Shown here in pieces: positions 8,635 through 17,552 of a stretch of DNA of 64,000 nt. The stretch comes from JBMDXB01 sp048594975 (lineage in GTDB: Bacteria; Acidobacteriota; Vicinamibacteria; Vicinamibacterales; 2-12-FULL-66-21): positions 119,021 through 183,020 of the forward strand of contig JBMDXQ010000093.1 in the NCBI GenBank assembly GCA_048594975.1, in the 5' to 3' direction. The position numbers were made by a program, and so were the translations under genes. Every line of letters starts with the position of its first letter. Positions within the stretch are counted from its first letter, which is position 1. The notes beneath the pieces were generated by a model. That model had not been told where the DNA came from. It saw only the letters and a list, made by a program, of their open reading frames with translations, and did no database searches.

Positions 8635-9593
8635 AGGCGCTGGTCGTTGCCGAGCAGCGCGGCGGCACGTTGAACCGCGCAACGTGGGAGACGATCGCGG
8701 CCGCGCAGCAACTGGGCGGATCGGTGCGGATCGTGCTGCCGGGGTCTGGCCTCGGGACCGCGCTCGACGAGATCGCGGCCGCACGAGTGGAGGAGGTCAT
8801 CGCGCTCGATCATCCGGCCCTGGCAGCATACACCGCCGACGGCTACGTGGCGGCGCTCATCGCGTTCATCGGCGAAGAGAGTCCGGATCTCGTCTGTCTG
8901 CCGCACACCTACCAGACGCGCGACTTCGCGCCGGCGCTCGCGGCACGGCTCGGACGGCCGCTCGTCACCGACGTGACCGCCGTCAAGGCGGAAGGCGATC
9001 GGCGGACGTACGTACGGCCCGTGTTCCAGGGGAAGCTCAACGCCGACGTTGTCGTCGAGGGCGCCGTACCCCACTTCGTCACGTTCCAGATCGGCGCGTA
9101 CCGCGCCGACGCAGCGGCGCGTGGGGAGGCGGCGGCACCGGTGAGACAGGCGGCCGTCAACGTGGATCCGGCGGCCGTACGCCAGAAGCCGGAAGCCCCG
9201 TTCAAGGAAGCCAGGCAGGCGGTGGATCTCTCCCAGGCCGAGCGCATCGTCGCCATAGGCCGCGGCATCAAGGGCCAGGAGCACCTGAAGCTCGTCGAAG
9301 AGCTCGCGCAGGCGCTCGGCGCCGAGATCGCCGCGTCCCGGCCGATCTGTGATGCCGGCTGGCTGCCCATGGATCGCCAGATCGGCAGCTCCGGTCAGAC
9401 GGTCGCCCCGAAGCTGTATCTCGCGCTCGGCATCTCCGGCGCGATCCAGCACATCGTCGGCATGAAAGGCTCGCGCACCATCGTGGCCGTGAACAAGGAT
9501 CCCGAGGCGCCGATTTTCGAGATCGCAGACTACGGCATCGCCGCCGACCTCTTCGAGGTCGTGCCGGCGATGATCGCGGCGCTGAAGAGCTGA
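8631..9593 (+). CDS. etfA: Electron transfer flavoprotein alpha subunit
   Basis: EtfA (320 residues) carries the FAD domain. The C-terminal signature 'LALGISGAIQHIVGM' followed by 'AVNKDPEAPIF' is intact. The GTG start at 8631 overlaps the etfB stop. With etfB and the downstream ETF:quinone oxidoreductase it forms a complete route from flavin dehydrogenases to the quinone pool. Confidence 0.95.
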   Translation: MKALVVAEQRGGTLNRATWETIAAAQQLGGSVRIVLPGSGLGTALDEIAAARVEEVIALDHPALAAYTADGYVAALIAFIGEESPDLVCLPHTYQTRDFAPALAARLGRPLVTDVTAVKAEGDRRTYVRPVFQGKLNADVVVEGAVPHFVTFQIGAYRADAAARGEAAAPVRQAAVNVDPAAVRQKPEAPFKEARQAVDLSQAERIVAIGRGIKGQEHLKLVEELAQALGAEIAASRPICDAGWLPMDRQIGSSGQTVAPKLYLALGISGAIQHIVGMKGSRTIVAVNKDPEAPIFEIADYGIAADLFEVVPAMIAALKS

Positions 9594-9626
9594 GGACATT
9601 GGGGTGCCGGGAAGGGTTTTTCGAGG

Positions 9627-9762
9627 GGTGCTGGCGGGTGCTGAGAGGTGCTGGCAGGTGCTGAGAGGTGCTGGTGCTGAAGGGTGCTGACGCGCGGCCG
9701 AGCACCCTGAGCACCTTTTCAGCACCCGCACCCTTTAGCACCCTTGAGCACCCTTGAGCACC
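9627..9762. repeat. Opposed 10-bp-period repeat arrays (GGTGCTG / AGCACC)
   Basis: Between etfA and the ETF-QO gene, GGTGCTG recurs at 9627, 9637, 9647, 9657, 9667, 9673 and 9683, mostly with exact 10-bp spacing. After a short GC core (9690-9700) the complementary AGCACC recurs at 9701, 9710, 9721, 9737, 9747 and 9757, the last three again 10 bp apart. The two arrays are inverted relative to each other and could fold into a long imperfect hairpin. The function is unknown. Confidence 0.9.
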
Positions 9763-9770
9763 CCAGGTCT

Positions 9771-11432
9771 ATGAGAGAGACGCTCGAGCTCGACGTGCTG
9801 ATCGTCGGAGGCGGCCCGGCCGGGATGTCGGCGGCGCTGCGGCTGGCGCAGCTGCAGAAGGCGCAGGGCGGCGAGCGGCTTTCGGTTGCCGTCCTCGACA
9901 AGGCACGCGAGGCAGGCGCGCACATGCTCTCGGGAGCGGTGCTGGACCCGTCGGCGCTGCGGCGGCTGGTTCCGGACTTCCGCGAGAAAGGCGCGCCGCT
10001 CGCCGCGGAGGTCCGGCACGACGAGGTCTACTTCCTGACGCGCACCGGCAGGTTCAGGTTCCCGCTGACGCCGCCGCCGCTTCGCAACCACGGCAACTAC
10101 GTCGTCTCGCTCAATCGGCTGGTGAAATGGCTCGCCGGGCTCGTCGAAGCCGAAGAGATCGACATCTTCAACGGCTTTGCAGCCACCGACGTGCTCTACG
10201 ACGGCGGCCGCGTCGTCGGCGTGCGCACCGGCGACCGCGGGGTCGGCAGACACGGCGAGAAAAAGCCGGCGTTCGAGGCCGGCGTCGACATCAAGGCGCG
10301 CGTCACTATCCTCGCCGACGGTGTCCGCGGCAATCTCACGAAGGCGGCGGTCCGCCGGCTGGCGCTCGATGCCGGGCGCGCCCCCCAGCTGTACGCGCTG
10401 GGGATCAAGGAGCTCTGGGAGGTGCCCCCGGATCGCATGCGCGCCGGCACCGTGATCCATACGATGGGGTATCCGCTGCGTACCGGGGAGTTCGGCGGTG
10501 GTTTCATCTACGCGATGCCGCAGGGTCAGCTGACGGTCGGCTTCGTCAGCGGGCTGGACTACCGGGATCCGATGTTCGACCCGCACGTCACGTTCCAGCA
10601 CTTCAAGCGCCACCCGCTCGTGTCGGCGCTGCTCGACGGCGGGCAGATGGTGCGCTACGGGGCGAAGGCGCTGCCCGAAGGTGGCTGGCACACGATCCCG
10701 CGCGTGCACGCCGACGGCCTGCTGATTGCCGGCGACGCCGGCGGGTTCCTGAACTCGATGCGCCTGAAGGGCGTCCACCTGGCGATGCGCACCGGCATGC
10801 TTGCCGCGGAGACCGCCTTCGACGCCGTGCGTGCCGGCGACGTCTCGGCCGATCGCCTGCGCGGTTACCAGGAGGCGATCGACGCCGGCGAGGTCCGCGG
10901 CGAGCTCTATCCGGTGCGGAACGTTCACCAGAGCTTCGGCTACGGCCTCCTCGCCGGGATCGCCTACTCGGGGTTATCGCTCGTTACAGGCGGCTGGTGG
11001 ATCCGGGATCCCATGCCGTCCCACGCCGGCTACGAGCGGATGGAGAAGCTGGCCGAGTACTACAAGGATGGTCCCCCCGATCCGGACGCAACCGTCAGGC
11101 CGGTGCGGATCGACCGCACGCTCACTTTCGATCGACTGACGAACGTGCACTACTCGGGCACGCGGCACGCCGAGGACCAGCCGTCGCACCTGCTGGTGCA
11201 CGACACCGACATCTGCCGGACGCGGTGCCGGGTGGAGTACGGCAACCCGTGCACGCGCTTCTGTCCGGCCAACGTGTACGAGATGGTGGATGCCGGCGAC
11301 GGCACCCGTAAGCTCCAGGTGAACCCGTCGAACTGCGTGCACTGTAAGACCTGCGACATCATGGACCCGTATCAGGTCATCGACTGGGTGCCGCCCGAGG
11401 GGGGCGGCGGTCCCCAGTACGACGGTATGTAG
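9771..11432 (+). CDS. Electron transfer flavoprotein-ubiquinone oxidoreductase
   Basis: 553-residue ETF:quinone oxidoreductase that passes electrons from reduced ETF to the membrane quinone pool. It has an N-terminal FAD-binding 'LIVGGGPAGMSAAL', the central ETF-QO region ('IAGDAGGFLNSMRLKGVHLAM') and a C-terminal 4Fe-4S domain with Cys in 'NPCTRFCPANVYE' and 'NCVHCKTCDIMDP'. The frame is open back to a TTG at 9744 inside the repeat array, but the ATG at 9771 gives the normal N-terminus. It follows etfBA in the same direction. Confidence 0.95.
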   Translation: MRETLELDVLIVGGGPAGMSAALRLAQLQKAQGGERLSVAVLDKAREAGAHMLSGAVLDPSALRRLVPDFREKGAPLAAEVRHDEVYFLTRTGRFRFPLTPPPLRNHGNYVVSLNRLVKWLAGLVEAEEIDIFNGFAATDVLYDGGRVVGVRTGDRGVGRHGEKKPAFEAGVDIKARVTILADGVRGNLTKAAVRRLALDAGRAPQLYALGIKELWEVPPDRMRAGTVIHTMGYPLRTGEFGGGFIYAMPQGQLTVGFVSGLDYRDPMFDPHVTFQHFKRHPLVSALLDGGQMVRYGAKALPEGGWHTIPRVHADGLLIAGDAGGFLNSMRLKGVHLAMRTGMLAAETAFDAVRAGDVSADRLRGYQEAIDAGEVRGELYPVRNVHQSFGYGLLAGIAYSGLSLVTGGWWIRDPMPSHAGYERMEKLAEYYKDGPPDPDATVRPVRIDRTLTFDRLTNVHYSGTRHAEDQPSHLLVHDTDICRTRCRVEYGNPCTRFCPANVYEMVDAGDGTRKLQVNPSNCVHCKTCDIMDPYQVIDWVPPEGGGGPQYDGM

Positions 11433-11533
11433 TTGTCTGTTCCGCGGCTAAATGTCTGCCGCCAGGCGGACTCTCGAGCACCCTGGCTGCAGCGATCCCG
11501 CAGAAAGCCGCACGAATTACAAAATCGGTCGGC

Positions 11534-11549
11534 TGGCACATCGTTGGCC
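11534..11549 (+). promoter_or_regulatory. Candidate sigma-54 promoter before the PEGA gene
   Basis: TGGCACATCGTTGGCC keeps the invariant GG and GC with exactly 10 bp between them and has a full TGGCAC -24 element. One T of the TTGC -12 element is G. It lies about 175 bp before the proposed start of the PEGA-domain gene. The surrounding 11433-11723 gap has no convincing open frame. Confidence 0.4.
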
Positions 11550-11723
11550 GATCAAATCCGGACGCGCCGCATCCCGTCGACGCACGCTGTCTGACCATGC
11601 CCCGTCCGCGGGACGATGCGCCATCCCGGATCGATCGCTGCGACGATCCATTTCGAGCCCTTGCACCATTTCCACGCGGCCTTGGCAGCCGATCGCTCGG
11701 CGCGCGAGGAAGAAAGGTCTGTC

Positions 11724-12887
11724 GTGGCCTTTCGAAAGCTTGCCCGATTCTGGCCGCCGTCCCGCTGGCGGGGGGCGGCCAGCGCGGCCGCGGCCGCCGA
11801 GCCGGATTGGCTCGGGGAGTTCAGCTCCGAGCAGGACGTCCCGGCCTCCCCGCGCGCCAAGACCAGCCTTGCGCTGGTTGCGCCCGCTCCTCAGGTGGCT
11901 GCTCCGCGGACTGTTCCGGTAATCGTCCGCGTCTGGCGCAACTGGCAGATGCCGCTCACGGGCGCGGCCGTGGTCCTCGTGGCCGCCTTCGTGGCCGGTG
12001 CGGGGGTCTGGATGGCGCGGCGGCCGGTCGTGGGCCCCGCACCGCTCAGCCAGCTCACCGTCGAGACCAAGCCCGCTGGCCTCGCTGTGACCATCGCGGG
12101 TGAGCTGAAAGGACGGACGCCGCTGACGCTCGACCTCGCGCCGGGCACCTACACCGTTCTGATCGGGCAGGGTGCGCAGCGACGCGAGATCCAGGCGACG
12201 CTCGTGGCCGGCCGATCGCTCGTGGAGCGTCTCGAGATGGTGGCCGCCGCGACCGGATCCCTGCGGGTAGAGACCGAGCCGTCGCGGCTGCAGGTGCTCG
12301 TCGACGGCCAGGCGCGTGGCTCCTCGCCCCTGGTGGTGTCCGATCTCGCGCCGGGAAGTCACGAGGTCCTCATCCGCCGCGAGGGCGGCCCGGTCCGGCG
12401 CTCCGTCACGGTCCGCGCGAACGAGACCGTCTCGCTCATCGTGTCGGGGCCATCCCAGCGTTCCGCAACCTCGGCGGGCTATCTGGTCATCGAGACGCCG
12501 CTGGTCCTGCAGCTGCGGGAGGACGGGGAAGTCGTCGGCTCGACCGATCTTGACCGGGTGATGCTGCCCGCCGGCGATCACGTTCTGGAGCTGGTGAACG
12601 ACGAGCTCGGGTACCGGACCCGGCGGCGCGTGTCGATCGCGGCGGGAAAGACGGCGCGCCTGTCGATCGACGCGCCGGAAGGACATATGAACATCAACGC
12701 GCAGCCGTGGGCCGACGTATGGCTCGACGGCCGGCGGCTGGGCCAAACCCCGATCGGCAACGTCAGGACGCCGATCGGCGTGCACGAAGTCGTCTTCCGC
12801 CACCCGGAGCTGGGCGAGCGCCGGACGAAGGTCTCGGTCGGCCTCAAGGAACCGGCGCGGGTCGGCATGGACATGCGGACGAAGTAG
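11724..12887 (+). CDS. Membrane protein with PEGA-type repeats
   Basis: 387 residues from the GTG at 11724, which follows an AGGAAGAAAGG site; the frame is open back to an ATG at 11616. There is a cytoplasmic N-terminal region of about 80 residues, one membrane helix ('GAAVVLVAAFVAGAGVWM'), and an extracytoplasmic part with about three or four PEGA-like beta repeats. These show as 'VETKPAGLAVTIAGELKGRTPL', 'VETEPSRLQVLVDGQARGSSPL' and 'INAQPWADVWLDGRRLGQTPI'. PEGA domains are found in surface and envelope proteins; no enzymatic activity is expected. The next gene starts 4 nt after the stop. Confidence 0.8.
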   Translation: MAFRKLARFWPPSRWRGAASAAAAAEPDWLGEFSSEQDVPASPRAKTSLALVAPAPQVAAPRTVPVIVRVWRNWQMPLTGAAVVLVAAFVAGAGVWMARRPVVGPAPLSQLTVETKPAGLAVTIAGELKGRTPLTLDLAPGTYTVLIGQGAQRREIQATLVAGRSLVERLEMVAAATGSLRVETEPSRLQVLVDGQARGSSPLVVSDLAPGSHEVLIRREGGPVRRSVTVRANETVSLIVSGPSQRSATSAGYLVIETPLVLQLREDGEVVGSTDLDRVMLPAGDHVLELVNDELGYRTRRRVSIAAGKTARLSIDAPEGHMNINAQPWADVWLDGRRLGQTPIGNVRTPIGVHEVVFRHPELGERRTKVSVGLKEPARVGMDMRTK

Positions 12888-12891
12888 GACG

Positions 12892-13815
12892 ATGCGCACA
12901 TTCGCCATCATTCAATCGCTCATCGTGATCCTGGTGCTCGCAGCCTCAACCTCGGCGGCCTCGCCGGAGCAGCAGGCCCTGCAGAAGGCCAAGGATCTGT
13001 ACGCGCAGGCGGCGTACGAGGACGCGCTGGGCGTCCTCTCGAATCTCCCCAGCAACGAGACGACGACCGAGGCCCACCGGTATCGTGCGTCGTGCCTGCT
13101 CGCGCTCGGGCGGGTTGAGGAGGCCAGCCAGGTGTTATCCGAGGTGGTGCGGACGGACCCGGAGTACATGCCCGACCCGTCCGAAACCTCACCGCGGGTG
13201 ATGGAGCTCTTCAAGGCTGCGCGGCGCGCGCGGCTGCCGGAAGTGCTGCGCGCGACCTACGCGGAGGGCAAGGCCGCAATGGACCGCCAGGATCTCGAAG
13301 CGGCCGTGCAGCGCTTCGAGCTGGTGGGGCGCGTCGCCGCCACCGCGGATCTTGCCGGGGATACGACGGTGGTGGACTTGAAGGTGCTCGCCGAGGGGTT
13401 CCTCGATCTGGCGCGAGCCCGTCTCGCGGCCGCCCGCCCGGCGGCTGGTCCGCCCGAGGCGATGCCGGCGGCTGACGCCGGCCGGGCCAGCGCCGACCCG
13501 CCCGGCACCCAGGCGTCGGCGCCGGCCGGGAACGCGTCGCGCGTGATCACTCCGGCCGTGGCAATCGACCAGCAACTCCCGTCCTGGATCGCTCCGAGTG
13601 GTCTGAGCCGCAGCTGGGAGTTCGCCGGCGCCGTGCGGGTCGAGATCGGTGCCCACGGGAAGGTGACGTCGGCGGCGATTGAGGAACCGGTCCACCCGAC
13701 GTACGACGGGCGGTTGCTGGCGGCGGCGAAGGACTGGACGTATCGGCCGGCGCTGCTGAACGGCGTTCCCGTCGCCAGCTCGCTGACGGTGCGCGTCGTC
13801 CTGAAGCCGCGGTAG
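12892..13815 (+). CDS. TPR and TonB-C-like periplasmic protein
   Basis: 307 residues with an N-terminal signal peptide ending near 'AASTSAAS'. A TPR-like helical region follows ('LYAQAAYEDALGVLSNL', 'LLALGRVEEASQVLSEVVR'), then an Ala/Pro-rich linker (residues about 180-220) and a C-terminal TonB-like domain ('VRVEIGAHGKVTSAAIEEPVHPTYDGRLLAAAKDWTYRPALLNG', quoted here as separate motif positions about 246-290). There is no TonB membrane anchor, so it is probably not a canonical energy transducer but a periplasmic or lipid-free partner of the PEGA protein. The gene is coupled to the one upstream (4-nt gap). Confidence 0.7.
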   Translation: MRTFAIIQSLIVILVLAASTSAASPEQQALQKAKDLYAQAAYEDALGVLSNLPSNETTTEAHRYRASCLLALGRVEEASQVLSEVVRTDPEYMPDPSETSPRVMELFKAARRARLPEVLRATYAEGKAAMDRQDLEAAVQRFELVGRVAATADLAGDTTVVDLKVLAEGFLDLARARLAAARPAAGPPEAMPAADAGRASADPPGTQASAPAGNASRVITPAVAIDQQLPSWIAPSGLSRSWEFAGAVRVEIGAHGKVTSAAIEEPVHPTYDGRLLAAAKDWTYRPALLNGVPVASSLTVRVVLKPR

Positions 13816-13849
13816 CGGGCAAGCGCTCACCGCATGTGCGGACCGGCTT

Positions 13850-13865
13850 CGGCACGAGGCTGGCT
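13850..13865 (+). promoter_or_regulatory. Possible sigma-54 promoter (upstream copy)
   Basis: CGGCACGAGGCTGGCT matches the -24/-12 consensus at GGCACGA and T.GCT, with GG-N10-GC spacing. No gene starts within 450 bp downstream. It is weaker in context than the element at 14063. Confidence 0.25.
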
Positions 13866-13931
13866 TGCTGCGCTCCCGCTTCCCGAGCCTTTTTCTTGCG
13901 GCCGAGACGATGGCGTCCGCAGCCGACGTGT

Positions 13932-13960
13932 CGACAAAAATCTCACGAGAGGCTGACTTT
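13932..13960 (+). promoter_or_regulatory. AT-rich dyad, possible enhancer-binding site
   Basis: AAAAATCTCAC (centred near 13941) faces CTGACTTTTTT (13953-13963) as an imperfect inverted repeat about 110-130 bp upstream of the 14063 sigma-54 element. The TGACTTT half is shared with the GTGACTTT pair before the 25683 promoter. TCGACAAA also occurs twice here (near 13930 and 13975). Confidence 0.4.
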
Positions 13961-14062
13961 TTTCTACCGGCATTCGACAAATCCAGATAGCCCGGCCTGC
14001 GTCGTCGGGCCCTGCAGGCGGAATAGGCTAATCCTGCCGGCGAGATGAGTAAGTTCTACCTC

Positions 14063-14078
14063 TGGCGACCCCTTTGCA
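14063..14078 (+). promoter_or_regulatory. Candidate sigma-54 promoter of the PilZ/activator operon
   Basis: TGGCGACCCCTTTGCA has a TGGC -24 core, a perfect TTTGCA -12 element and exact GG-N10-GC spacing. Transcription would start near 14089, giving a leader of about 250 nt to the first PilZ gene. Confidence 0.5.
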
Positions 14079-14341
14079 CAGGCCCGTGCGCCCGCGGGTG
14101 ACCGACGGCGATTTGCCGTGGCGTCGCTGCGGGCGGTGCTTCCTCACCAACAGAGGGAAACGGATCGCTGCTCGTTCCTCGCGGAGGAGGTGCTCGTCCA
14201 CGTGTGCGCCGGCACGCGGGCGTTCGCGTCCAGGAAGCCCAGGGGCGTTCGTCGTTCCGGAGCAGCAGCGCGAGGACGTCACCCGCACGGAACCAGTCAT
14301 GGCTGACTCGTGGATATCCCTGACACGCATTCGGATCCGCC

Positions 14342-14758
14342 ATGGTGGCACGTGGCCGTCTGACGCCGGACCGGACCGTGATGCCAGTTCCCGATTTCGC
14401 GCTGCCGATGCGTCGCCAGGACGCTGACCGCCGCGGGCGGCCGCGATTCGAGATCGTCGGAGACGTGACGGGAACACTCGAGACCGCCGTGTCGCTGCTC
14501 TTGCGCGACGTCGGTCGTGGGGGCGTGCTGGTGGAATCGTCCGTGATATTGACCGCAGGCGCCCTGCACACGGCGATGTTCTCCTGCGACGGCCAGCAGA
14601 CCTCCGTGGGCGTCTGCGTGCGGCACGTCCGTCCGGTGGTCAGCGGCGGCGGGCAGCGGTTCCTGGCGGGGTTGGAGTTCACGACGGTGACGCCGGGTCT
14701 GCTCGAGCTGATCGAACGCTGGATGGGCCTGCAGGGCGGCGCGCTTTCGCCGGAGTGA
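14342..14758 (+). CDS. PilZ-domain-like protein (degenerate c-di-GMP motif)
   Basis: Up to 138 residues; an ATG at 14342 or an internal one at 14381 could be the start. The basic stretch 'RRGRPRF' and the following 'LLLRDVGRGGVLVES' resemble the RxxxR and (D/N)xSxxG motifs of PilZ domains. The Ser is replaced by Gly, so c-di-GMP binding is doubtful. The beta-strand pattern and the C-terminal 'FLAGLEFTTVTPGLLELIERW' fit the fold. It overlaps the leader of a second PilZ gene and lies two genes upstream of a sigma-54 activator. Confidence 0.6.
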   Translation: MVARGRLTPDRTVMPVPDFALPMRRQDADRRGRPRFEIVGDVTGTLETAVSLLLRDVGRGGVLVESSVILTAGALHTAMFSCDGQQTSVGVCVRHVRPVVSGGGQRFLAGLEFTTVTPGLLELIERWMGLQGGALSPE

Positions 14759-14769
14759 CGAGGAGCGGC

Positions 14770-15090
14770 ATGGAACGAATCGAGCGGCGTCGTTCGCCCC
14801 GTGTCGTCCTGCGCGACCCGGCGGAATGCTCGATACCGCTGCGGACCCGCGTGAAGCTCCTCGAAATCAGCCTGACCGGCGCGCTGGTGACAACGGATCT
14901 GCCGCTCGCGCCCGGGGCGAGTGGGCAGTTGCGGTTCGCTCTTGCGGGAGCGCTCTGCACCGCCTCGGTCACGGTGAGGAGATGCGTCAGGGGATCGGGC
15001 GGAGCGGTCGAAGTCGGCGCAATGTTCACCTCCATGGATGACGCGACTCGACGGCATTTGGAGGGGTTCCTGAAGACCCCCGGTAGCTGA
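14770..15090 (+). CDS. PilZ domain protein
   Basis: 106 residues consisting of a single PilZ domain. The N-terminal 'ERRRSPRVVLRD' supplies the RxxxR motif, and 'LEISLTGALV' supplies (D/E)xSxxG, so c-di-GMP binding is plausible. The ATG at 14770 follows a GAGGAG site (14760-14765); an in-frame GTG at 14755 is a less likely start. As a free-standing PilZ domain next to a sigma-54 activator, it is a candidate c-di-GMP adaptor for the polysaccharide locus (inference). Confidence 0.72.
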   Translation: MERIERRRSPRVVLRDPAECSIPLRTRVKLLEISLTGALVTTDLPLAPGASGQLRFALAGALCTASVTVRRCVRGSGGAVEVGAMFTSMDDATRRHLEGFLKTPGS

Positions 15091-15111
15091 TCGTCGCGGC
15101 AGGAAAGCGTT

Positions 15112-16188
<1,077 letters not shown>

Positions 16189-16225
16189 GGCACCGTTCGC
16201 TCGAGCTGCGATTGTCCGTTGGAGA

Positions 16226-17371
16226 ATGATGATGCGTGCCCCGGCACACAAGTCGACACACGCGAGCGAGCACGCGTTCTCGCCGCTGCACACCCCGCGG
16301 TTCGGTCACGGGACGAACCTGCGGCGGACACGCGATCTGCGCATCAGCGACGTCCGCCCGCTGATCCCCCCGGCGATTCTGGCCGAGGAGATCCCGATGA
16401 CCGAGCGGGTGTCGAATCTGGTCGCCGACTCGCGCGCCGCCATCGCCGACATCATCCACGGCACGGATTCCCGGCTCGTCGTCATCGTCGGTCCGTGCTC
16501 GATTCACGACCCGCAGGCGGCGCTCGAGTACGGACAACGGCTCCAGGCGATCGCGGAGCGGCTCGCCGACGGCCTGGTGATCGTGATGCGCGCCTACTTC
16601 GAGAAGCCCCGCACGGCGGTGGGCTGGAAGGGGTTCATCAACGATCCCGACCTCGATGAGAGCTTCCACATCAACAAGGGCCTGCGCCTGGCGCGCCGGC
16701 TGCTGATGGATCTCAACGAGCTCGGGCTGCCCACCGCGTCGGAGTTCCTCGACACGCAGATCCCGCAGCACATCGCCGACCTCGTGTCCTGGGGCGCGAT
16801 CGGCGCGCGCACCTCGGAAAGCCAGGTGCATCGCGAGCTCGCGTCCGGCCTGTCGATGCCGGTCGGGTTCAAGAACACGACCGACGGGAACACCCAGATC
16901 GCCGTCGACGCGGTGGCGGTGGCGCGCTCACGGCACTGGTTTCCGTCGGTCACCGTGCAGGGCGTGTCCGCGATCTTCCAGACGACGGGCAACGATGCGT
17001 GCCACATCATCCTGCGCGGCGGCACGCGGAGCGGCCCGAATTACGACGGCGAGCACATCGCCCGCGCCTGCGCGCAGCTGGCGGCGAAGGGCCTGCCCGA
17101 AACCGTCATGGTGGACTGCTCGCACGGCAACAGCCTGAAGGATTACCGCAGGCAGACGGCCGTTGCCGACGCGGTCTGCGAGCAGATCGGCGCCGGGTCG
17201 CGCCGCATCACCGGGGTGATGCTGGAAAGCCACCTCGTCGAAGGACGGCAGGATTACGTGCCGGGCCGGCCGGCCACGTACGGGCAGAGCATCACCGACG
17301 CCTGCCTGTCGCTCGAGCAGACCGAACCCGTTCTCGAACGGCTCGCCGCCGCGCAGGCGTGCCGGGCTTAG
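16226..17371 (+). CDS. aroF: 3-deoxy-7-phosphoheptulonate (DAHP) synthase, class I
   Basis: DAHP synthase of the AroF/G/H type (381 residues) that condenses phosphoenolpyruvate and erythrose-4-phosphate in the first shikimate step. Signatures include 'VIVGPCSIHDPQAA', 'GARTSESQVHRELASG', 'MPVGFKNTTDGN' and 'VMVDCSHGNS'. The start has three consecutive ATGs (16226, 16229, 16232) after GGAG. Which of the aroF/G/H subtypes it is cannot be decided. Its stop codon lies inside the first arm of a 13-bp inverted repeat. It has no obvious functional link to the polysaccharide genes. Confidence 0.94.
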   Translation: MMMRAPAHKSTHASEHAFSPLHTPRFGHGTNLRRTRDLRISDVRPLIPPAILAEEIPMTERVSNLVADSRAAIADIIHGTDSRLVVIVGPCSIHDPQAALEYGQRLQAIAERLADGLVIVMRAYFEKPRTAVGWKGFINDPDLDESFHINKGLRLARRLLMDLNELGLPTASEFLDTQIPQHIADLVSWGAIGARTSESQVHRELASGLSMPVGFKNTTDGNTQIAVDAVAVARSRHWFPSVTVQGVSAIFQTTGNDACHIILRGGTRSGPNYDGEHIARACAQLAAKGLPETVMVDCSHGNSLKDYRRQTAVADAVCEQIGAGSRRITGVMLESHLVEGRQDYVPGRPATYGQSITDACLSLEQTEPVLERLAAAQACRA

Positions 17372-17431
17372 TCCGTTATGCGGCTGGTAACGAGAATTCT
17401 GCACGCGTTCGGTGAGCTGCATAACGGACTA
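17369..17431. repeat. 13-bp perfect inverted repeat overlapping the aroF stop
   Basis: TAGTCCGTTATGC (17369-17381) and GCATAACGGACTA (17419-17431) are perfectly complementary across a 37-nt loop. The first TAG is the aroF stop codon. It could act as a terminator-like stem, although no U-tract follows, or be the edge of a small mobile element. Confidence 0.8.
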
Positions 17432-17528
17432 GGCGCGCCACGGGCGCGCCCCACCGGAGCGGCGCGGGGGCCGGGGGGCCCCCCGCGCGCGAGGGTTTGG
17501 GGGTGTCCGAGGGGCGAAGCCCCTCGGA
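17432..17528. repeat. Palindrome cluster and 10-bp hairpin before the EPS operon
   Basis: After the 13-bp repeat come two GGCGCGCC palindromes separated by ACG (around 17432-17450), then a GGGGGGCCCCCC palindrome (17475-17487). Last is a perfect 10-bp stem with a GAA loop, TCCGAGGGGC-GAA-GCCCCTCGGA (17506-17528). This fills most of the 181-bp gap before the polysaccharide operon. No classical promoter is recognisable in it. Confidence 0.75.
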
Positions 17529-17552
17529 TGTAGTTAGGCGCAGGGGTTACCG

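Larger units (their letters stand above)
13816..14341. other. Long intergenic region upstream of the PilZ genes
   Basis: 526 bp without a credible gene: every open frame here is short and lacks family features or a ribosome-binding site. It contains an AT-rich island (13931-13985) unlike its GC-rich surroundings, a GCCCG/CGGGC stem near 13990-14010, and two sigma-54-like elements described separately. It looks like the control region of the PilZ/activator operon. Confidence 0.6.

Noticed and set aside
9744..9770. TTG start of ETF-QO within the repeat array
   Set aside because: It would add nine residues encoded by the AGCACC repeats; the ATG at 9771 directly precedes the conserved flavoprotein N-terminus.
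13836..14306. Short open frames (60-117 codons) in the PilZ upstream region
   Set aside because: No ribosome-binding site or family resemblance, and they are crossed by promoter-like elements.
17373..17537. Integron attC-like cores (GTTATGC, GCATAAC, GTTAGGC)
   Set aside because: The arms are in the wrong order for one attC site, GCATAAC does not pair with GTTAGGC, and there is no integrase or cassette array.
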